Assembly: GCF_047496725.1 (NCBI RefSeq)
Contig: NC_132981.1
Span: forward strand, 555,001 to 619,000
Reading direction: 5' to 3'
DNA from: Anoplolepis gracilipes
Taxonomy: Eukaryota; Arthropoda; Insecta; Hymenoptera; Formicidae
Length of the DNA stretch: 64,000 bases
A program made the translations under genes and the position numbers. The notes under the pieces are model-generated. The model ran no database searches and was not told the origin of the DNA. It was given only the letters and a program-made list of their open reading frames with translations. Below, in pieces: positions 12,878 to 24,766 of the stretch (within the stretch, counting starts at the first letter, position 1; every line of letters begins with the position of its first letter).

Positions 12878-13303
12878 CTAAGGGAAGTCGCGTGATGTGA
12901 ACTCCTCGGGGATGGTTCCGCTAACGAAGACTTTAATAGGGTCCGCTAACGAATAGTAATAGATGTTTCTATTTCTCAAATCTCTGAGGAAGTCGGCGTA
13001 GGTGTTAACGCACCGGTCGCAGTCGAACGGGAAAAACTCTGCTAGATTACGAGAGCAGACCGTGCAATACACGCCGGAATAGCGCGTGCTGTCGAGCGCG
13101 AGGTGTACGTTGAAGTACGCGCAAGAATCTCTATCAATGTCGTCGGAATTTACAAAGCAAGATGTGCAATACGGGGTAAGTTCTAATTTATGAGCGAATC
13201 CCGAGATGTAGGTGCAACGGACGTTTTCTAATCGGTGACGCGCTTCGACGACGGGAGGGGAGGGGTGGCCCTCCTGTATGGGGCGCAGTTGTCCGTAACA
13301 CAT
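12878..13303 (-). CDS. Cysteine-rich hypothetical protein inside LTR-type unit B
   Basis: A 141-codon frame starting MCYGQLRPIQEGH. It contains several Cys pairs spaced like a zinc-binding domain: YCTSC, DSCAYF, YCTVC and FDCDRC, between residues ~58 and ~108. The composition is protein-like rather than repeat-like. It lies downstream of the other minus-strand frame in the same unit (13812-14219), so both may belong to one transcript read leftward. I do not recognise the family. It could be a captured gene or an accessory protein of the LTR element. No signal peptide or membrane segment is seen. Confidence 0.4.
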   Translation of the reverse strand: MCYGQLRPIQEGHPSPPVVEARHRLENVRCTYISGFAHKLELTPYCTSCFVNSDDIDRDSCAYFNVHLALDSTRYSGVYCTVCSRNLAEFFPFDCDRCVNTYADFLRDLRNRNIYYYSLADPIKVFVSGTIPEEFTSRDFP

Positions 13304-13811
13304 GTAGGTGTGTTGTCAATAGGTTATGGTTAAATACTATTATTGTTATTGCTTGCATAAAACGTTGTTATTAGTCGTGGTCAGAATAAAGAAGGAGTAC
13401 AAATAATTGAATAACGAGAAATAGCTTTCTTATATTTATTCAGTTTAGATATTAATTGTTTACAAATTAATGAATAAAATAACACGCGCGTTATACAATA
13501 TTTGAAACAAGTATTAATTTGGAAACAAGTATTGTCTTCGGGAAAATCTCGACAAAAGAGAGAATGATCAACGCGAAATGCAGGAAATAAAAAAAAAAAA
13601 GGGTTGGTCGTAAACCGGTCTCGGCAGCGTGGAGCGAAAATACTATTTTGGAAGGGTTTAGCGGAGGGCGAGCTGGCCCAAGCGAAACGCAGGAAGCAAA
13701 AAAAAAGAGTCGGTTGTAAAAGTGTAGGCACGAGAAAACTCTAGGTTTTCCAAGCTTCGTATTTTGAGTAACGCTGCTACGAGATATTGTTATATTTCGT
13801 TCCGCGTAATA

Positions 13812-14219
13812 TTAATCTATTACTATCGGTTGTTCCGCGGAACCCCAGTGCTCGGGGGTGGAACACCCGTAATTTAGGTATAATATTTCGTCGCGTATCT
13901 GGAGGTAGCGGACCCTCCTCGGATCTCCCGGTACGTAATTCGCGGGCGGCAGAGGGGGGAACAGTAGCTGTGTGTCCAACTGTATCAGTTTGCGCGGCCA
14001 CGGAAAATATCCCATAGACTTTATGCGGATGTCCGTTCTCAGAGGTTTGACCTGCTTTGTTCGTAGCGTCGGGTTAAAGTACGCCTTGTACTCTAAGTCA
14101 AAATATAGACGATCCGTCTCGAGGAATTCACTATCCGCTTCACTGACGGGGGCGTATTTGTATTCGTAATATAAACGTCGCGCGTGGAATTTGTGTCCGC
14201 CTCTTCTTATTTTTGGCAT
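13812..14219 (-). CDS. Hypothetical basic protein inside LTR-type unit B
   Basis: A 135-codon frame beginning MPKIRRGGHKFHARRLYYEY. It has a basic N-terminus, several Tyr/Phe-rich stretches and a Pro-rich centre (LLFPPLPPANYVPGDPRR). It lies just upstream, in reading direction, of the Cys-rich frame at 12878-13303, with ~500 bases between them. Shorter overlapping frames on both strands are less protein-like. The family is unknown. The frame may be a gene carried by the element or a chance frame in GC-rich DNA. Its clean start and balanced residue use slightly favour a gene. Confidence 0.35.
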   Translation of the reverse strand: MPKIRRGGHKFHARRLYYEYKYAPVSEADSEFLETDRLYFDLEYKAYFNPTLRTKQVKPLRTDIRIKSMGYFPWPRKLIQLDTQLLFPPLPPANYVPGDPRRVRYLQIRDEILYLNYGCSTPEHWGSAEQPIVID

Positions 14220-15130
14220 CTACAAAAAGATCAAATTAATTTCGCGTGTTCGCTGGGTTCGACCATTGGTTTTGAGGTAGGGAGGTGGCATGTGCAGAGT
14301 ATTAGCACGATATCGGCTGGGGAGGGGTAGTAACGAGCGTGCAATTGTTTGCACCGCTACATCGCTGGTTTGGTTAATGGTCGAAACCAGGTCTGTTGAG
14401 GGTCGGATTGAAATTTAATATGACGCCGAACGTAGAAAATGCGGACTGGGTTCAGGTACGTTTTGGTATTAATGCACAATGAGGTTTCGTAAATACGTGT
14501 ATTTTTGACTAACCTTACATTGGATGGTTACAGTGGTGACGCGTGAATATGAATCGGAGAGCTATCGGCACGGAGAACTGACGCAGGGTGTACGGACGTA
14601 GTATAATGAAGTAACGATATAACAGGCGCTCGCATGAGGTAGAATGACGTTGCAGAGGAACTGTATGGAATAGGATCGCGTACCGAAATGGAAACGAATG
14701 TGGATATGGAAAGCGTGCTGATTTGGAACAGTGTTTGGAAATGGAATCGCGTATAGAAATAGAATCGCAAGGATGAGGAGCACTTCTAGAGAGAGAAGTG
14801 CATCGCTCAGAGTCTCGAATTGATGTGTCGATTTTTGGGACTGTTTCGAGGTCCCTCGGTTTGTGCAGGTCAGGGTTGAAAAGTGGGGGTAGGAAGGGTT
14901 ATCTAAGGGTTCGGAGTAGCGGGAGAGTCTTATGGTGGTGGGAGAGCAGCTATTTTATGATTAACGTTTCGTACTGTCAGCTAGAGTCGGTAACGGTTAT
15001 AATGGGTAACTTGTCTTAGTGAATAACTTATCGGCTAAAATGTAGTCGGTAACTTGTCGTTTGGCTTTATATTATAAGTTTAGTGTTTCTTAAAAGTAAA
15101 TGAGAAAAATTTTGGTGCCGGGACGTAACA

Positions 15131-15820
15131 CTACTGTCTTTAATATGTCTTTATGCAATAGTACATCCAATCAATTTTGCTATAGTTATTCTGATAAATT
15201 TGTCATAATCATTAATTATTTTTATGAAGTATATATTCAAATATATACTTCATAAAAATAATTAATGATTATAACAAATAGATTCTTTAATAAAACTTGA
15301 AAAAACAAAAACAAAAGTATGGAAATAATAATACATTTTCAATCTGAAAAAGTCAATTACTTAATAACCAATCGCAGATGATTGTTCATCGGTATGTAAT
15401 TTTTTTTTAATTGATTGATGCATAGGGCACGAAATTTTCTTGCTATATCAAGTATTATCATTAAAATCTCAATTCGAAATATTTTTCTCAATATTCTTTT
15501 TGCACTAACAAACATATATATTTATTATAAATCATACCAAATACGTAAATGTTTCTATACAATCTTTTTCAGATCCTATAGTATTTGACTTGTGTATATT
15601 AGACCACAATAAAAGCAGACCGATAAAATTAGATGTTAGGTATGATTATTATGAGAAACGAAATTAAAATTGCTAAATTTTGGTTACTTAATTTGCTAAA
15701 TTAAGTTTATTAATTAATAATTAATAAGCTAAAATTGGATAGGCAATAGAAAGCCGACGCGGATGTAAGGCGTGAGGTAGTATAACCACTTCTTTTAATC
15801 CATTGTTTATTCGAAAATCA
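15131..15820. other. AT-rich non-coding DNA (contains the 15205 palindrome)
   Basis: Apart from the palindrome no gene or repeat is seen. Confidence 0.6.
15205..15272. repeat. Near-perfect 68-base palindrome
   Basis: Two ~32-base arms rich in A and T, meeting at TTCAA, form a hairpin just outside LTR-type unit B. There is no poly-T context that would make it a terminator. It is probably the relic of a foldback element. Confidence 0.7.
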
Positions 15821-15853
15821 TACGTTACGGACTCCTTTCGAGCCTTCTTCAGT
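15821..15853 (-). ncRNA. Hammerhead-like motif 3' of a PLE fragment
   Basis: Minus strand: CTGAAGA, then a GGCTC/GGAGTCC-type stem II, then CGTAACG in place of the expected CGAAACG. The GAAA core base is changed, so the copy is probably inactive. It lies ~415 bases beyond the stop of the minus-strand PLE fragment at 16269, the same side as in the first PLE. Confidence 0.35.
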
Positions 15854-16268
15854 GATATACATTAAAAATTATTAAAATCAAGATAGATATAATAGAGGAA
15901 GAAACATTAGCAGAGAGATAGACAGATCGTTATATCGATACATACGTATGTGCTATATTACTAATACGTAATCATCTCCACCGGTCTCACCGCATGTCCG
16001 ATGTAAGGACCTTTTAAACAGTGCAAGGTGTAAGGAGAGGTGTATTAACAAACATATATATGCACATGTGAAACTTTTAAAAGATTGGATATATGTATTA
16101 TTGAAATTGAGATAACTTACTCAGGCGGAAAATTAGGAACGGTAGAGATAACTACAAACATCGTCGTATGTCAAACGACATTTGACTGGTAATTAAATCA
16201 AATAGGCAATGTCACACATATATACAGACAATAATCACAAACATGTGCAAAACATCAACACATCAAAT

Positions 16269-16658
16269 TTAAATTTTTGGAAGACCGTCGATGATTGGTA
16301 AACACGCCTCATTTAATTTAAATATGTCGCTCTGGAGATTTAACGCGTTCTTTTGGCGCTTAATATGAATCATCTCGGACAGCAGTCTTTTCTCCAAGAA
16401 AGGTTCCTCATCCAAGATTTCAACCTTCTCCCAATTAAAATCGTGATTTAGCAGTTTATGATTCGCGATGACATATGTAAGATTCTTTTTATGTTCTTTA
16501 ATTCTGGTATTCAGTAAACGGCCCGTTTGTCCTACATATGAAGCGTTACAATTAATTTTGTATACTATATTGCTTTTTGCTCTTTTATGTAATCTGTCTT
16601 TTTCTACAGTTATAAATCCGCGTAAATTATTTACGGGCGAGTTTTGATGAGAGTTCAA
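16269..16658 (-). pseudogene. Penelope-like GIY-YIG domain fragment
   Basis: Open frame with NIVYKINC, SYVGQTGRLL and KEHKK, and an ending with HIKRQKNALNLQ and GLPKI, the same ending as the PLE at 1855-2733. Only the endonuclease part remains, with no RT upstream. The second Cys of the CxxC pair before ASYVGQ is absent (KINCNASYV instead of KINCxxCxASYV), a 3-residue loss in the zinc-finger-like segment. A 5'-truncated insertion is the likely origin. Confidence 0.8.
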
Positions 16659-17632
16659 TCACACGAGAATTACATACGCAAAACAACGGAATAAAAGCCA
16701 CCTCCTTTGTGCGACACAGACGAGTCAGTGGCGAAGAGGTGGTGCCCTCGAGCGGGCCGAAGAGACGGAGAGCCCTGAGAAGGACACGGCATGCGCGTGC
16801 AGCAGCGCAGAACCCCGCTGAATTCGAGAAGTGGAGGCGCAGATTTTAAACAGAAGACATCCCTAAAGAAATGGCGAATCCAATGGATGCAACCAATAAT
16901 TTAAAGTTAATAGGCATTGTAGACTATAAAGCTCCACCAATGACGACACGTTTCGAGGATCAGAAATGTTTCACATTATAGGTCATTACGCAGCAATAGT
17001 GCAGCGCATAGAGGATAACATTTGGATAGAGCATAATGATCTTTTATCCACAGAAAAAAACTTTTAAAAACAACAAATGTAAACTCTCATTTATTAATGT
17101 ATATAAAAAAATAGTTAAATAATAATTTTATTTTACAAAACATATTTATAAATCTTTTTAATAATTTATCAGAAAATTGAATTACTTGATTCTATCCATT
17201 TTACCCGCCCCACCTATGAATCATCAAATTAAAATTAAAAACAAATAATTTATGTTTCATTTTATAAACTTTATAAACTCACTTTATAAATATAGTTCTA
17301 TGTTGTCAGCAAATTAAACTTAAATTAATTAAAATTTATTTTATAATAAAAAATCGAATAATAAAATCGAAAATATGCGTCAAAATATCTCATTAATTAA
17401 TAGTATTAAGATGTGCTAATGTAGAGTAGTTAGGGGTAGTTTTCGAAGGTGAGAAGTGGAGCAAAATTGGATTTGTTACAAATGGCGGGCAACAAAATCC
17501 AAGAAGCGTTATCAATCGTGATATACTATAAGATAACTTTGGGGATGGTTTTCGAAGTTTAAAAATAAAGCAACAAATTCCGGAATAGAGCAACTAGAAT
17601 TAGAAACAAATTAACTCTAAAGAAATGTAGTG
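16659..17632. other. Unassigned sequence, GC-rich at 16720-16820
   Basis: The 16720-16990 segment is unlike the AT-rich surroundings. It contains TGGTGCCCTCGAGCGGG and a short frame from the ATG at 16871 (MANPMDATNNLKLIG...) that stops after ~36 codons. It could be the leader and gag start of an LTR retroelement, but I cannot support that further. The remainder is AT-rich without features. Confidence 0.3.
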
Positions 17633-17824
17633 TGTTTTTTTTAATTAAAATTTTTTTTGTGGCTGTGCTAACTTTAATCTTAAGTTAGCATAGCCATTAT
17701 TTTCTCCGAATCGGCTGGAGCAAAATAATCGAGAATTGAACAACAAATTAGCAACAAAAAAGCATTAAATTTATATATAAGTTTTATTCGATTGTGCTAA
17801 AGTGGCTGTGTCAGCTTAATAGAT
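17633..17824. repeat. Long inverted repeat, right copy (partner 9150-9327)
   Basis: Reverse complement of the segment following the second PLE, including GGCTGTGCTAA and CTCCGAATCGGCTGGAG-type bases. See the left copy. Confidence 0.6.
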
Positions 17825-18548
17825 TTTTATCATTATCATAAGATCTGTCCATCTGTCTGTTAAACATGATTATAGTGAAAAAATTTGGAACAATTATGTA
17901 TGTTTCAACTCAACATAACATAGTGCCTCTTCTATATAAAAAAACGTTTCTGTTATTAACTAGTGAAATTGTGGGTTGATTTTTAATAATTTTAATACAG
18001 GCTTCCAATCGACTAATTTGTTTTACAATGTGACGAGTCAACCCATGTATCACTTCTTGGTCTACTAACCAAAGGAGGAATATATCAACTCAATAATTTC
18101 GTATCGTATTGACAATATCTTCATGTTCAATTTTAAGCGTATGACAAAATAATGATGTTTAACTTTTCTTAAACTCGCGTATAACGATGTACTGGTATCG
18201 TTTAATGGTAAGTGATTATACAGTTATATAGCAAATAAACCGGTATTTCTCATATGTTTTTTGTATTTTTGCGCTGAGAAAGATCATAAAATTGACCGAA
18301 ACGTTCGTTAGGAGAAGAGATTAAATTGTGACTTATCGTTAAAATAAATTATTGTACACTAACTACAGCGTTTTGCTCTTACTCGCCAATTTTCCAATTG
18401 AATTTTATATATATATGCATTTTTTAATTATGGAACACAATTTTAACAATATTATTTCAATAATAACAGAAACTTATATATAAAATATTCAAAATGTGGA
18501 TAATTGTGTTAAATTACAAATTATAACATAACTTTTTTAAAACTTATG
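17825..18548. other. AT-rich DNA with a weak hammerhead-like motif
   Basis: At 18272-18310 the series CTGAGAA, GATC...GACC and CGAAACGTTCGTTA resembles the PLE hammerhead core, but the CUGANGA box is altered. Nothing else is seen in this stretch. Confidence 0.35.
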
Positions 18549-18555
18549 TTAATTA

Positions 18556-18617
<62 letters not shown>
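18549..18617. repeat. (TA)n microsatellite
   Basis: Nearly uninterrupted TA dinucleotides directly before the LINE relic. Confidence 0.9.
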
Positions 18618-18623
<6 letters not shown>

Positions 18624-18779
18624 CATTAAGGAGGCTGCAAAGCGGCTGCAACGTGATGACACTTCAGTAACAATTCAACCAAACAAACATTGGATCACGT
18701 AAAAGACTCTCAAGGAACGGAACAATAAAGGAACGGAAAGAAATAAAGAGCAGGAGATTATTGACAGAAGGGGACAGTG

Positions 18780-20303
18780 ACGAATAAAGGAAGTTGAGCA
18801 AAAAAATACAAAGTCAATGTAGACAAGACCAAAACAACTATATCAAGGAAGTATACAGGGAAATAGAGGAACATCATACCAAGGACACCAGAGACCTATA
18901 CAAGAAAGTAAGAGAGTTAACACGGAAATTTAAACCAAAGATAATGACCATTGAAGACAAGAATGGGAAAGTCATATGGGAAGATCAGGAGGTTCTCAAA
19001 CGTGGAGACAATATTGCGAAGAACTACAGCGAGGAGACGGACATAACAAGTGAGCAATTAAAAGAGGACCTGCAACATGAAAAAGAACCCAACATTCTCT
19101 TGTCTGAAGTTATTGAAGCTGTAAGACATCTGAAGCTAAATAAGTCTTTGGGAGTAGACGGAACACAGCCAAGCTCATAAAAGAACTAGGAGACAACGGA
19201 ACTGAAATATTGAAGGACATATGCAATAAAATCTGACAAAGTGGATACTGACCCAAAGATTGGGCCAAATCTGTTTTCATCCCATTCCATAAAAAAAGGT
19301 TCTACGAGGAAATGCCAGAATTATCGAACGATATCCCTGATATCGCACGCAAGCAAGATCCTGCTGAGAATACTGGACCAAAGGCTGCAAGGATACTTAG
19401 ATTGCCAAATTCCACCTAAACAGGCAGGCTTTGTCAAGGGAAAAAGAACCAGAGATCAAATATTTAATATCCGACAACTTATTGAGAAAACCAGAGAACT
19501 CAATACGCCCATGCTTCTGTGCTTTATAGATTACAAGAAAGCTTTTGACTCTGTAAGATGGAGCAGTTTATGGATGGTGTTAAGGGAAATATGGGGGTCC
19601 CACATCATCTAGTGGCTCTCATCGGGAATCTGTATCAAGGAAATGAGGCTGTCGTCTCCTTTGACAAAAAATGCTCAGAAACATTCAAAATACAGAAAGG
19701 AGTACGTCAAGGATGCATCTTATCTCCAAGACTGTTTTACGTCTATGGAGAATACATAATGAGAAGAGCCCTAGAGAACTTTGAAAGTGGCGTGTCGATC
19801 AATGGAAAGAAGATAAACAAGAGAATGCGAACCAGAGATCAGGAAGCGGATAACACTGGCAAGAACAGCGATGTCGAACCTGCTCAAAATATGGTCAGAC
19901 AAACATGTCAAGGAACACTAAGAAGGCCCTAGTGAACACGCTGGTCTTCTCCATATTCGCATATGGCTCCGAATCCTGAACCATGAAAAAGGCAGGCGCC
20001 GAATAGATGCTTTTGAAATGTGGTGCTGGAGGATGCTCCGTATACCCTGGACTGATCACAGAACCAACGATATTAAATGAGTTGAGAATTAAAGTTCGAT
20101 TATCAACTATCTGCCGTCGGCGCATTTTACAGTTCTTTGAACATATTACCCGACGAGAAAATGATAACCTAGAGAGACTGATCATCCAAGGAAAAGTCAT
20201 AGACAAAAGACCACGGGTAGATCCCCTAATAGATCAAATTAAAGAGATTATGGGAGAGTCGCTGAAAACAAATGTAAGAGCAGCAGAGGATAGACAGCAC
20301 TGA
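18780..20303 (+). pseudogene. Non-LTR retrotransposon reverse transcriptase, degraded
   Basis: Pieces of a LINE RT in four frames. 18794-19180 is the pre-RT region (KIMTIEDKNGKVIWEDQE; LKLNKSLGVDGTQP). 19241-19612 carries QNYRTISLISHASKILLRI, GFVKGKRTRDQI and LCFIDYKKAFDSV (catalytic Asp of motif A). 19558-19932 carries KGVRQGCILSPRLF (motif B). The YADD motif C is absent: after INGKKIN the sequence jumps to a downstream region. 20007-20303 matches the C-terminal segment (RRRILQFFEHITRREN). The style is that of an endonuclease-RT LINE such as the RTE or CR1/Jockey groups, and I cannot place it further. Not functional: it lacks motif C and has several frameshifts. Confidence 0.8.
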
Positions 20304-20396
20304 AGGCAATCAATCAATCAGCATACATAGTCATGATGTCACGACTCTTCAGATATGAAGATACGACTGAGAAGAAGATATATGTGTATATATATA

Positions 20397-20798
20397 CAGA
20401 GTGTCCCGAAATGACCGGTAAATATTCTAATGGCAGGTTCTTTAGAACATTTTAAAACAAAAAGTTTAATACAAAAATGTCGAGGCTATAATAGTTTTCA
20501 AATTAGAAAGATTTAAAGATCACGAATGACAGGACTAGAATTTTGCGCGCTCAGGCACGGCAAAATAACAAGTGATAAAAGTGCTTCTATGAATTTATCT
20601 AATTTATCTAATTCTTTTATCACTTGTTATTTTGCCGTATTTGAACGCGCAAAATTCTAGTCCTGTCATTCGTGATCTTTAAATCTTTCTAATTTGAAAA
20701 CTATTATAGCCTCGACATTTTTGTATTAAATTTTTCGCCTTAAAATGTTCTAAAGAACCTGCCATTAAAATATTTACCGGCATTTTCGGGACACCCTG
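20397..20798. mobile_element. Palindromic MITE with CAGxGTGTCC ends
   Basis: Two arms of ~190 bases form one long hairpin with a centre near 20600. The ends are CAGAGTGTCCCG and CGGGACACCCTG, with TATA on both sides. No coding capacity. The terminal sequence resembles those of other elements here (23123-24471, 45714 and the capsid element). Confidence 0.8.
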
Positions 20799-20817
20799 TA
20801 TATATATACATATATAA

Positions 20818-21945
20818 GGGGCACTCCATACGAAATCGATCACTTTTTTCCGTGAATATTTTTTATTTGCTTCATTTTTTTTTTATGTTTTTGCACTTAT
20901 TGAAAGTAGTTTCCAAGATTCTTTTTAGATTTTTATCTCCATCCATACTCGAGTTATAAATTAAGAAAAGAAATTAATAAAAAAAAATTCAAATAGTTAT
21001 TACTTTAAGAAGAATAAAGATATTGGCATTTATCAGGTGGTCATTTTATTTTGTTTTTGAATGTAGTTTTCGAAAAAAATATTGAAAAAATTTTTAAAAA
21101 TAATTTGACATTGTTTTAGTCAATTTTAATCAAAATTATTTTTTTTTTCCTTAATGAGACTTCTTCAATTTTTTTCTAAAAAATTGATGACATTTTAGAC
21201 TTAAATACAAAATTTTTGAGCCATGAGCGAAGAGAGGATTCAAATAACTTTGATTTTTTAAGACCATTTTTTGCAACTTTTTTTTTTCGAAAATCACATT
21301 TTTTAGTTTTTGACATTACTCTGATAACAAAAAGAGTTTACAGACATAATAAATACTCATTCTAAAATAATAATAGAAAAAAAAATTTTAATATTTTTTA
21401 AAACTATTTTTTTGCTGTTTTTCTAAAAAATAATGTTTATTAATTTCTTAGACGACTCCTATCGAAAAAGAAGCTTTGCAAATAAAAGATTAATTAAATA
21501 ACATTAATTATATAAAACATATTTTATTAGAAATTATAACACAATAACATTTATTTTTTAATAATTTATTAAAATAATTAATTAATTTTTTTTTTCCTTT
21601 TTCTTTGTTTTTCTGTGTGTTTAAATATTTCATAAGATTTTACATTAGTAGATTGAGAAAATCTTTTAACATTAATAATTCCATAAATAATAAATAATAA
21701 ATAATAAATTATTTAAATTATTAAAAAATAAATGTTATTTTGTTATAATTTCTAATAAAATATCTTTTATTTAATTAATTTTATTTAATTAATCTTTTAT
21801 TTGCAAAGTTTCTTTTTCGATAGGAGTCGTCTAAGAAATTAATAAACATTATTTTTTAGAAAAACAGCAAAAAAATAGTTTTAAAAAATATTAAAATTTT
21901 TTTCTCTATTATTAATATTTTAGAATGAGTATTTATTATATATTT
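20818..21945. mobile_element. AT-rich foldback element, right end missing
   Basis: 21341-21580 and 21700-21945 are inverted copies of each other around ~21640 (for example GACGACTCCTATCG and its complement near 21450 and 21822). The left side extends to GGGGCACTCC at 20818, but the matching right end is absent, so the element is truncated. Non-coding. Confidence 0.6.
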
Positions 21946-22061
21946 AATACGTAAATACACAGTACACATATACATATATTGTATATATAAATTTAAGATA
22001 AATTTTAAAAAATTTGTAAGTTAACACATAATTATTTTATTGATTCCTCGCAATATTCTGC

Positions 22062-22064
<3 letters not shown>

Positions 22065-22107
<43 letters not shown>
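22065..22107. repeat. (TA)n microsatellite
   Basis: Uninterrupted TA run in AT-rich DNA. Confidence 0.9.
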
Positions 22108-22113
<6 letters not shown>

Positions 22114-22270
22114 TTTATATAAATATTTTAAGTGATAGTTCGTAGTTTATGTTAAATTAGATCAAATTTAAGTATAAAATTTCTTGTAAACTATTTCATT
22201 TTTAGCCATCATACTCTTAAATATTTTTACACAGAATTTTGTCAGGAATCAATTTATGTACAAAAATTAT

Positions 22271-22923
22271 AGTAAATATGCATAAGTACTACTCCAAAAA
22301 AAACTCAAATTTTTTTATTGTAATCAAAAAAACTAGTGCGAAGATAGTATGTACAAGTGTTTTTACGAAGGCGCAAGTCTTTCTGAAGAAGTTATGACGA
22401 TGGAAAATACTAGATACGATGTATTAATTGGAAACATAAAACTATGCATACTCAGGCCTTTACCTTTGTTTACAAACATATAGTTTCATAACACACACAT
22501 ACGGGGGTGCAGGGAGGGCCTTCGGTCCCTCTCCCGCACTTACCCCGTCCACCTCGTTTCACGTTAAAAGTTGCAAACCTATATAAACTTTGCTTTGTCT
22601 TGCAACGTACATGCGAAGCGTGGACGGGGTGGGTGCGGGAGGGGGGGGTCGAAAGCCCCTTTTGCACCCTCGTGCGTGTGTGTGTGTGTGTGTATTATGA
22701 AACTAACTAATATACATGTTTTCTTTTCGTTTCTATCAACTTTTTTTGAAGATCTTATAAATAATGATGAATAAATTTATTTATGTAATTTTTTCATTTA
22801 AAATTTATAAAAAGACTTGAGCCTTCGTAAAAACACTTGTACGTACTATCTTCGCACTAGTTTTCTTGATTACAATAAAAAAAATTTGAGTTTTCTTTGG
22901 AGTAGTACTTATGCATATTTACC
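22271..22923. mobile_element. Non-coding TIR element with GC-rich core
   Basis: Ends GGTAAATATGCATAAGTAC-like with inverted repeats of ~120 bases, including CTAGTGCGAAGATAGTA and its complement. The core has a GGGAGGGCCTTCGGTCCCTC hairpin and a GTTGCAAACC box, shared with 47326-47705. The frames over the core are artefacts of the GC-rich and TG-repeat sequence. Confidence 0.7.
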
Positions 22924-23122
22924 AAAATTATGATAGTTTTATTTAAAAAAATGAAAATAACTTTCATAACTCAAAAAAGGTCACGAGTAAAAATAAAATT
23001 TTGTACATGCATTATGTAGCAAACTCAAAGCCATGCAAAGTCTTTTTGTAATTTCAATTAGTTGCAAGATATTTATGAGCAGACACTCTGTATATACATA
23101 CACACACACACACACACACATA

Positions 23123-24471
23123 CAGGGTGTCCCATTTTAAGTGTCCACCCCAAATATCTCTCTTAGTTTTGATTTTAGAGAAAAATGATTCAGACATGTG
23201 TTGTATGGTTTCGAGAGGGCCATAAGATGATATCATTGGTTTGACCTTGAAGAATCATTTGAAGGTCACCTCAATTTTTTTTAATGGAACACCCTATATA
23301 TTATTGCATATTCTTGTAGCTTATCTCGAGAGCTTTCCAAAACACTATAATCAAATGTTTTTTCATTAAACATTTTTCAAGTTATAAGGCTTCAAAGTTG
23401 CAGTATTTTGACTTAAAATACAAGATATCTTGTAAAATATTCATTTTTCGATTATCTTACCTTAATACTTTTATGCACAGAATTGTAAGATAGCTTTTAA
23501 TTAAAGCCAATCTGTTTATAAACTTGTCAAGATGTTTCCACGGGAGAAAGATATTATTGATAATGTTCCGTGAAATATATTTTGAACTTGTATAAAAATA
23601 ACACTCACTATTATTTAGAATGTTAAACACAAGTATTTATTTATATATAAAAGAAAGTAAAAGTTAACACAACTTTCTTAAAATAATTATAGGACTTTAA
23701 TCGATTAAAAAAACGGAAAGGATCTTAGACACAACCGATCACTCGCGCAGATATCGATAAAAGACGAATCTGCAGCGTGATGACGTGACGAACCCTTTTG
23801 TTATTTTGTTGTTAAACAACGTACTTAGAATATATAAATACTATTTAATTTTACCGTGTATACAGACGCATATTAGAGTAGCCAATAGGAGAATAGTAAG
23901 TAAAAAGGAGAATAGTAAGTAAATGCGAACATAGATATACAACATCATAGATGATATCTTATAGAATAATGAGACAAATCAATTGGCGTAATTAAAATAC
24001 ATAATTATGTTAAAGTAAAAATGTGTAACTGCTAAATGTAAATTCAGATTTTTTCTTAAAGATAACTATGTGTTTTCTTTACACTAATTGATTTGTCTCA
24101 TTCATCTGTGCATAAAAGTATTAGGGTAAGATAATCGAAAAATGAATATTTGACGAGATATCTTGTATTTTATGTCAAAATATTGCAACTTTGAAGCCTT
24201 ATAACTCGAAAAGTATTTAATGAAAAAATATTTTATTATAGTGTTTTGGAAAGCTTTTGAGGTAAGCTACAAGAATATGTAATGAAAAATAGTAGGTTCC
24301 ATTTAAGAAATTAAAGATGACCTTTACGTGACCTTCAAATGACTCTTCAAGGTCAAACCAATGGTACCATCTTATGGCCCCCTTGAAACCATATAACATG
24401 TCTGAACTATTTTTCTCGAAATCAAAAATAAGAGAGATATTTGGGGTGGACACTTAAAATGGGACACCCTG
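23123..24471. mobile_element. 1.35-kb foldback element with CAGGGTGTCC ends
   Basis: The first and last ~370 bases are inverted copies (CATAAGATG, TTTGACCTTGAAG, TTCAAAGTTGCA and their complements). The termini are CAGGGTGTCCCATT and AATGGGACACCCTG. The middle (about 23500-24100) is AT-rich without an open frame. A related half element lies at 45714-46196. Confidence 0.75.
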
Positions 24472-24560
24472 TGTGTGTGTATATATATATACATACACAT
24501 ATATATATATATATATATATATGTGTATGTATATATATATACACACACACAGGGTGTCCC

Positions 24561-24599
<39 letters not shown>

Positions 24600-24680
24600 T
24601 ATATATATTTATATATATATATATTTGTATATAATATATATATATATTTGTGTGTGTGTGTGTGTGTGTACAAAGCCATA
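24472..24680. repeat. Compound (TG)/(TA) microsatellite with an embedded CAGGGTGTCC box
   Basis: TA and TG runs surround ACACAGGGTGTCCCAT at about 24546-24562, which may be the stub of another element end. Open frames here encode only Tyr/Ile/His/Thr repeats and are not genes. Confidence 0.8.
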
Positions 24681-24766
24681 TAAATACATATATTAAAAAA
24701 TTTCAAATCACAGCACAATTAATGGAAAACTTATTTATTTATTTAGATAGATGAAAGTTAACATAC

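Larger units (their letters stand above)
12654..15130. mobile_element. LTR-type unit B, TSD CTAC
   Basis: Starts TGTTACGTCAAGCG and ends GACGTAACA, with CTAC immediately on both sides. The ends resemble units A and C but the interior does not, so it belongs to a related but distinct LTR family. At 2.48 kb it is long for a solo LTR. It has much higher GC than its surroundings and carries two minus-strand frames (12878-13303 and 13812-14219). Confidence 0.65.

Noticed and set aside
13787..14169. Plus-strand and short minus-strand frames inside LTR-type unit B (also 14528-14783)
   Set aside because: Overlap the better 13812-14219 frame or consist of low-complexity residues. Not supported separately.
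15205..15272. Palindrome as transcription terminator
   Set aside because: Not next to any gene end and AT-rich throughout. A foldback relic is simpler.
16860..16990. ATG frame MANPMDATNNLK as gag of an LTR element
   Set aside because: Stops after ~36 codons and no RT, integrase or LTR pair is near. Kept only as unassigned sequence.
24422..24718. Long frames on both strands over TA/TG repeats (also 6211-6417)
   Set aside because: They encode only Tyr/Ile or His/Thr/Cys/Val repeats from microsatellites.
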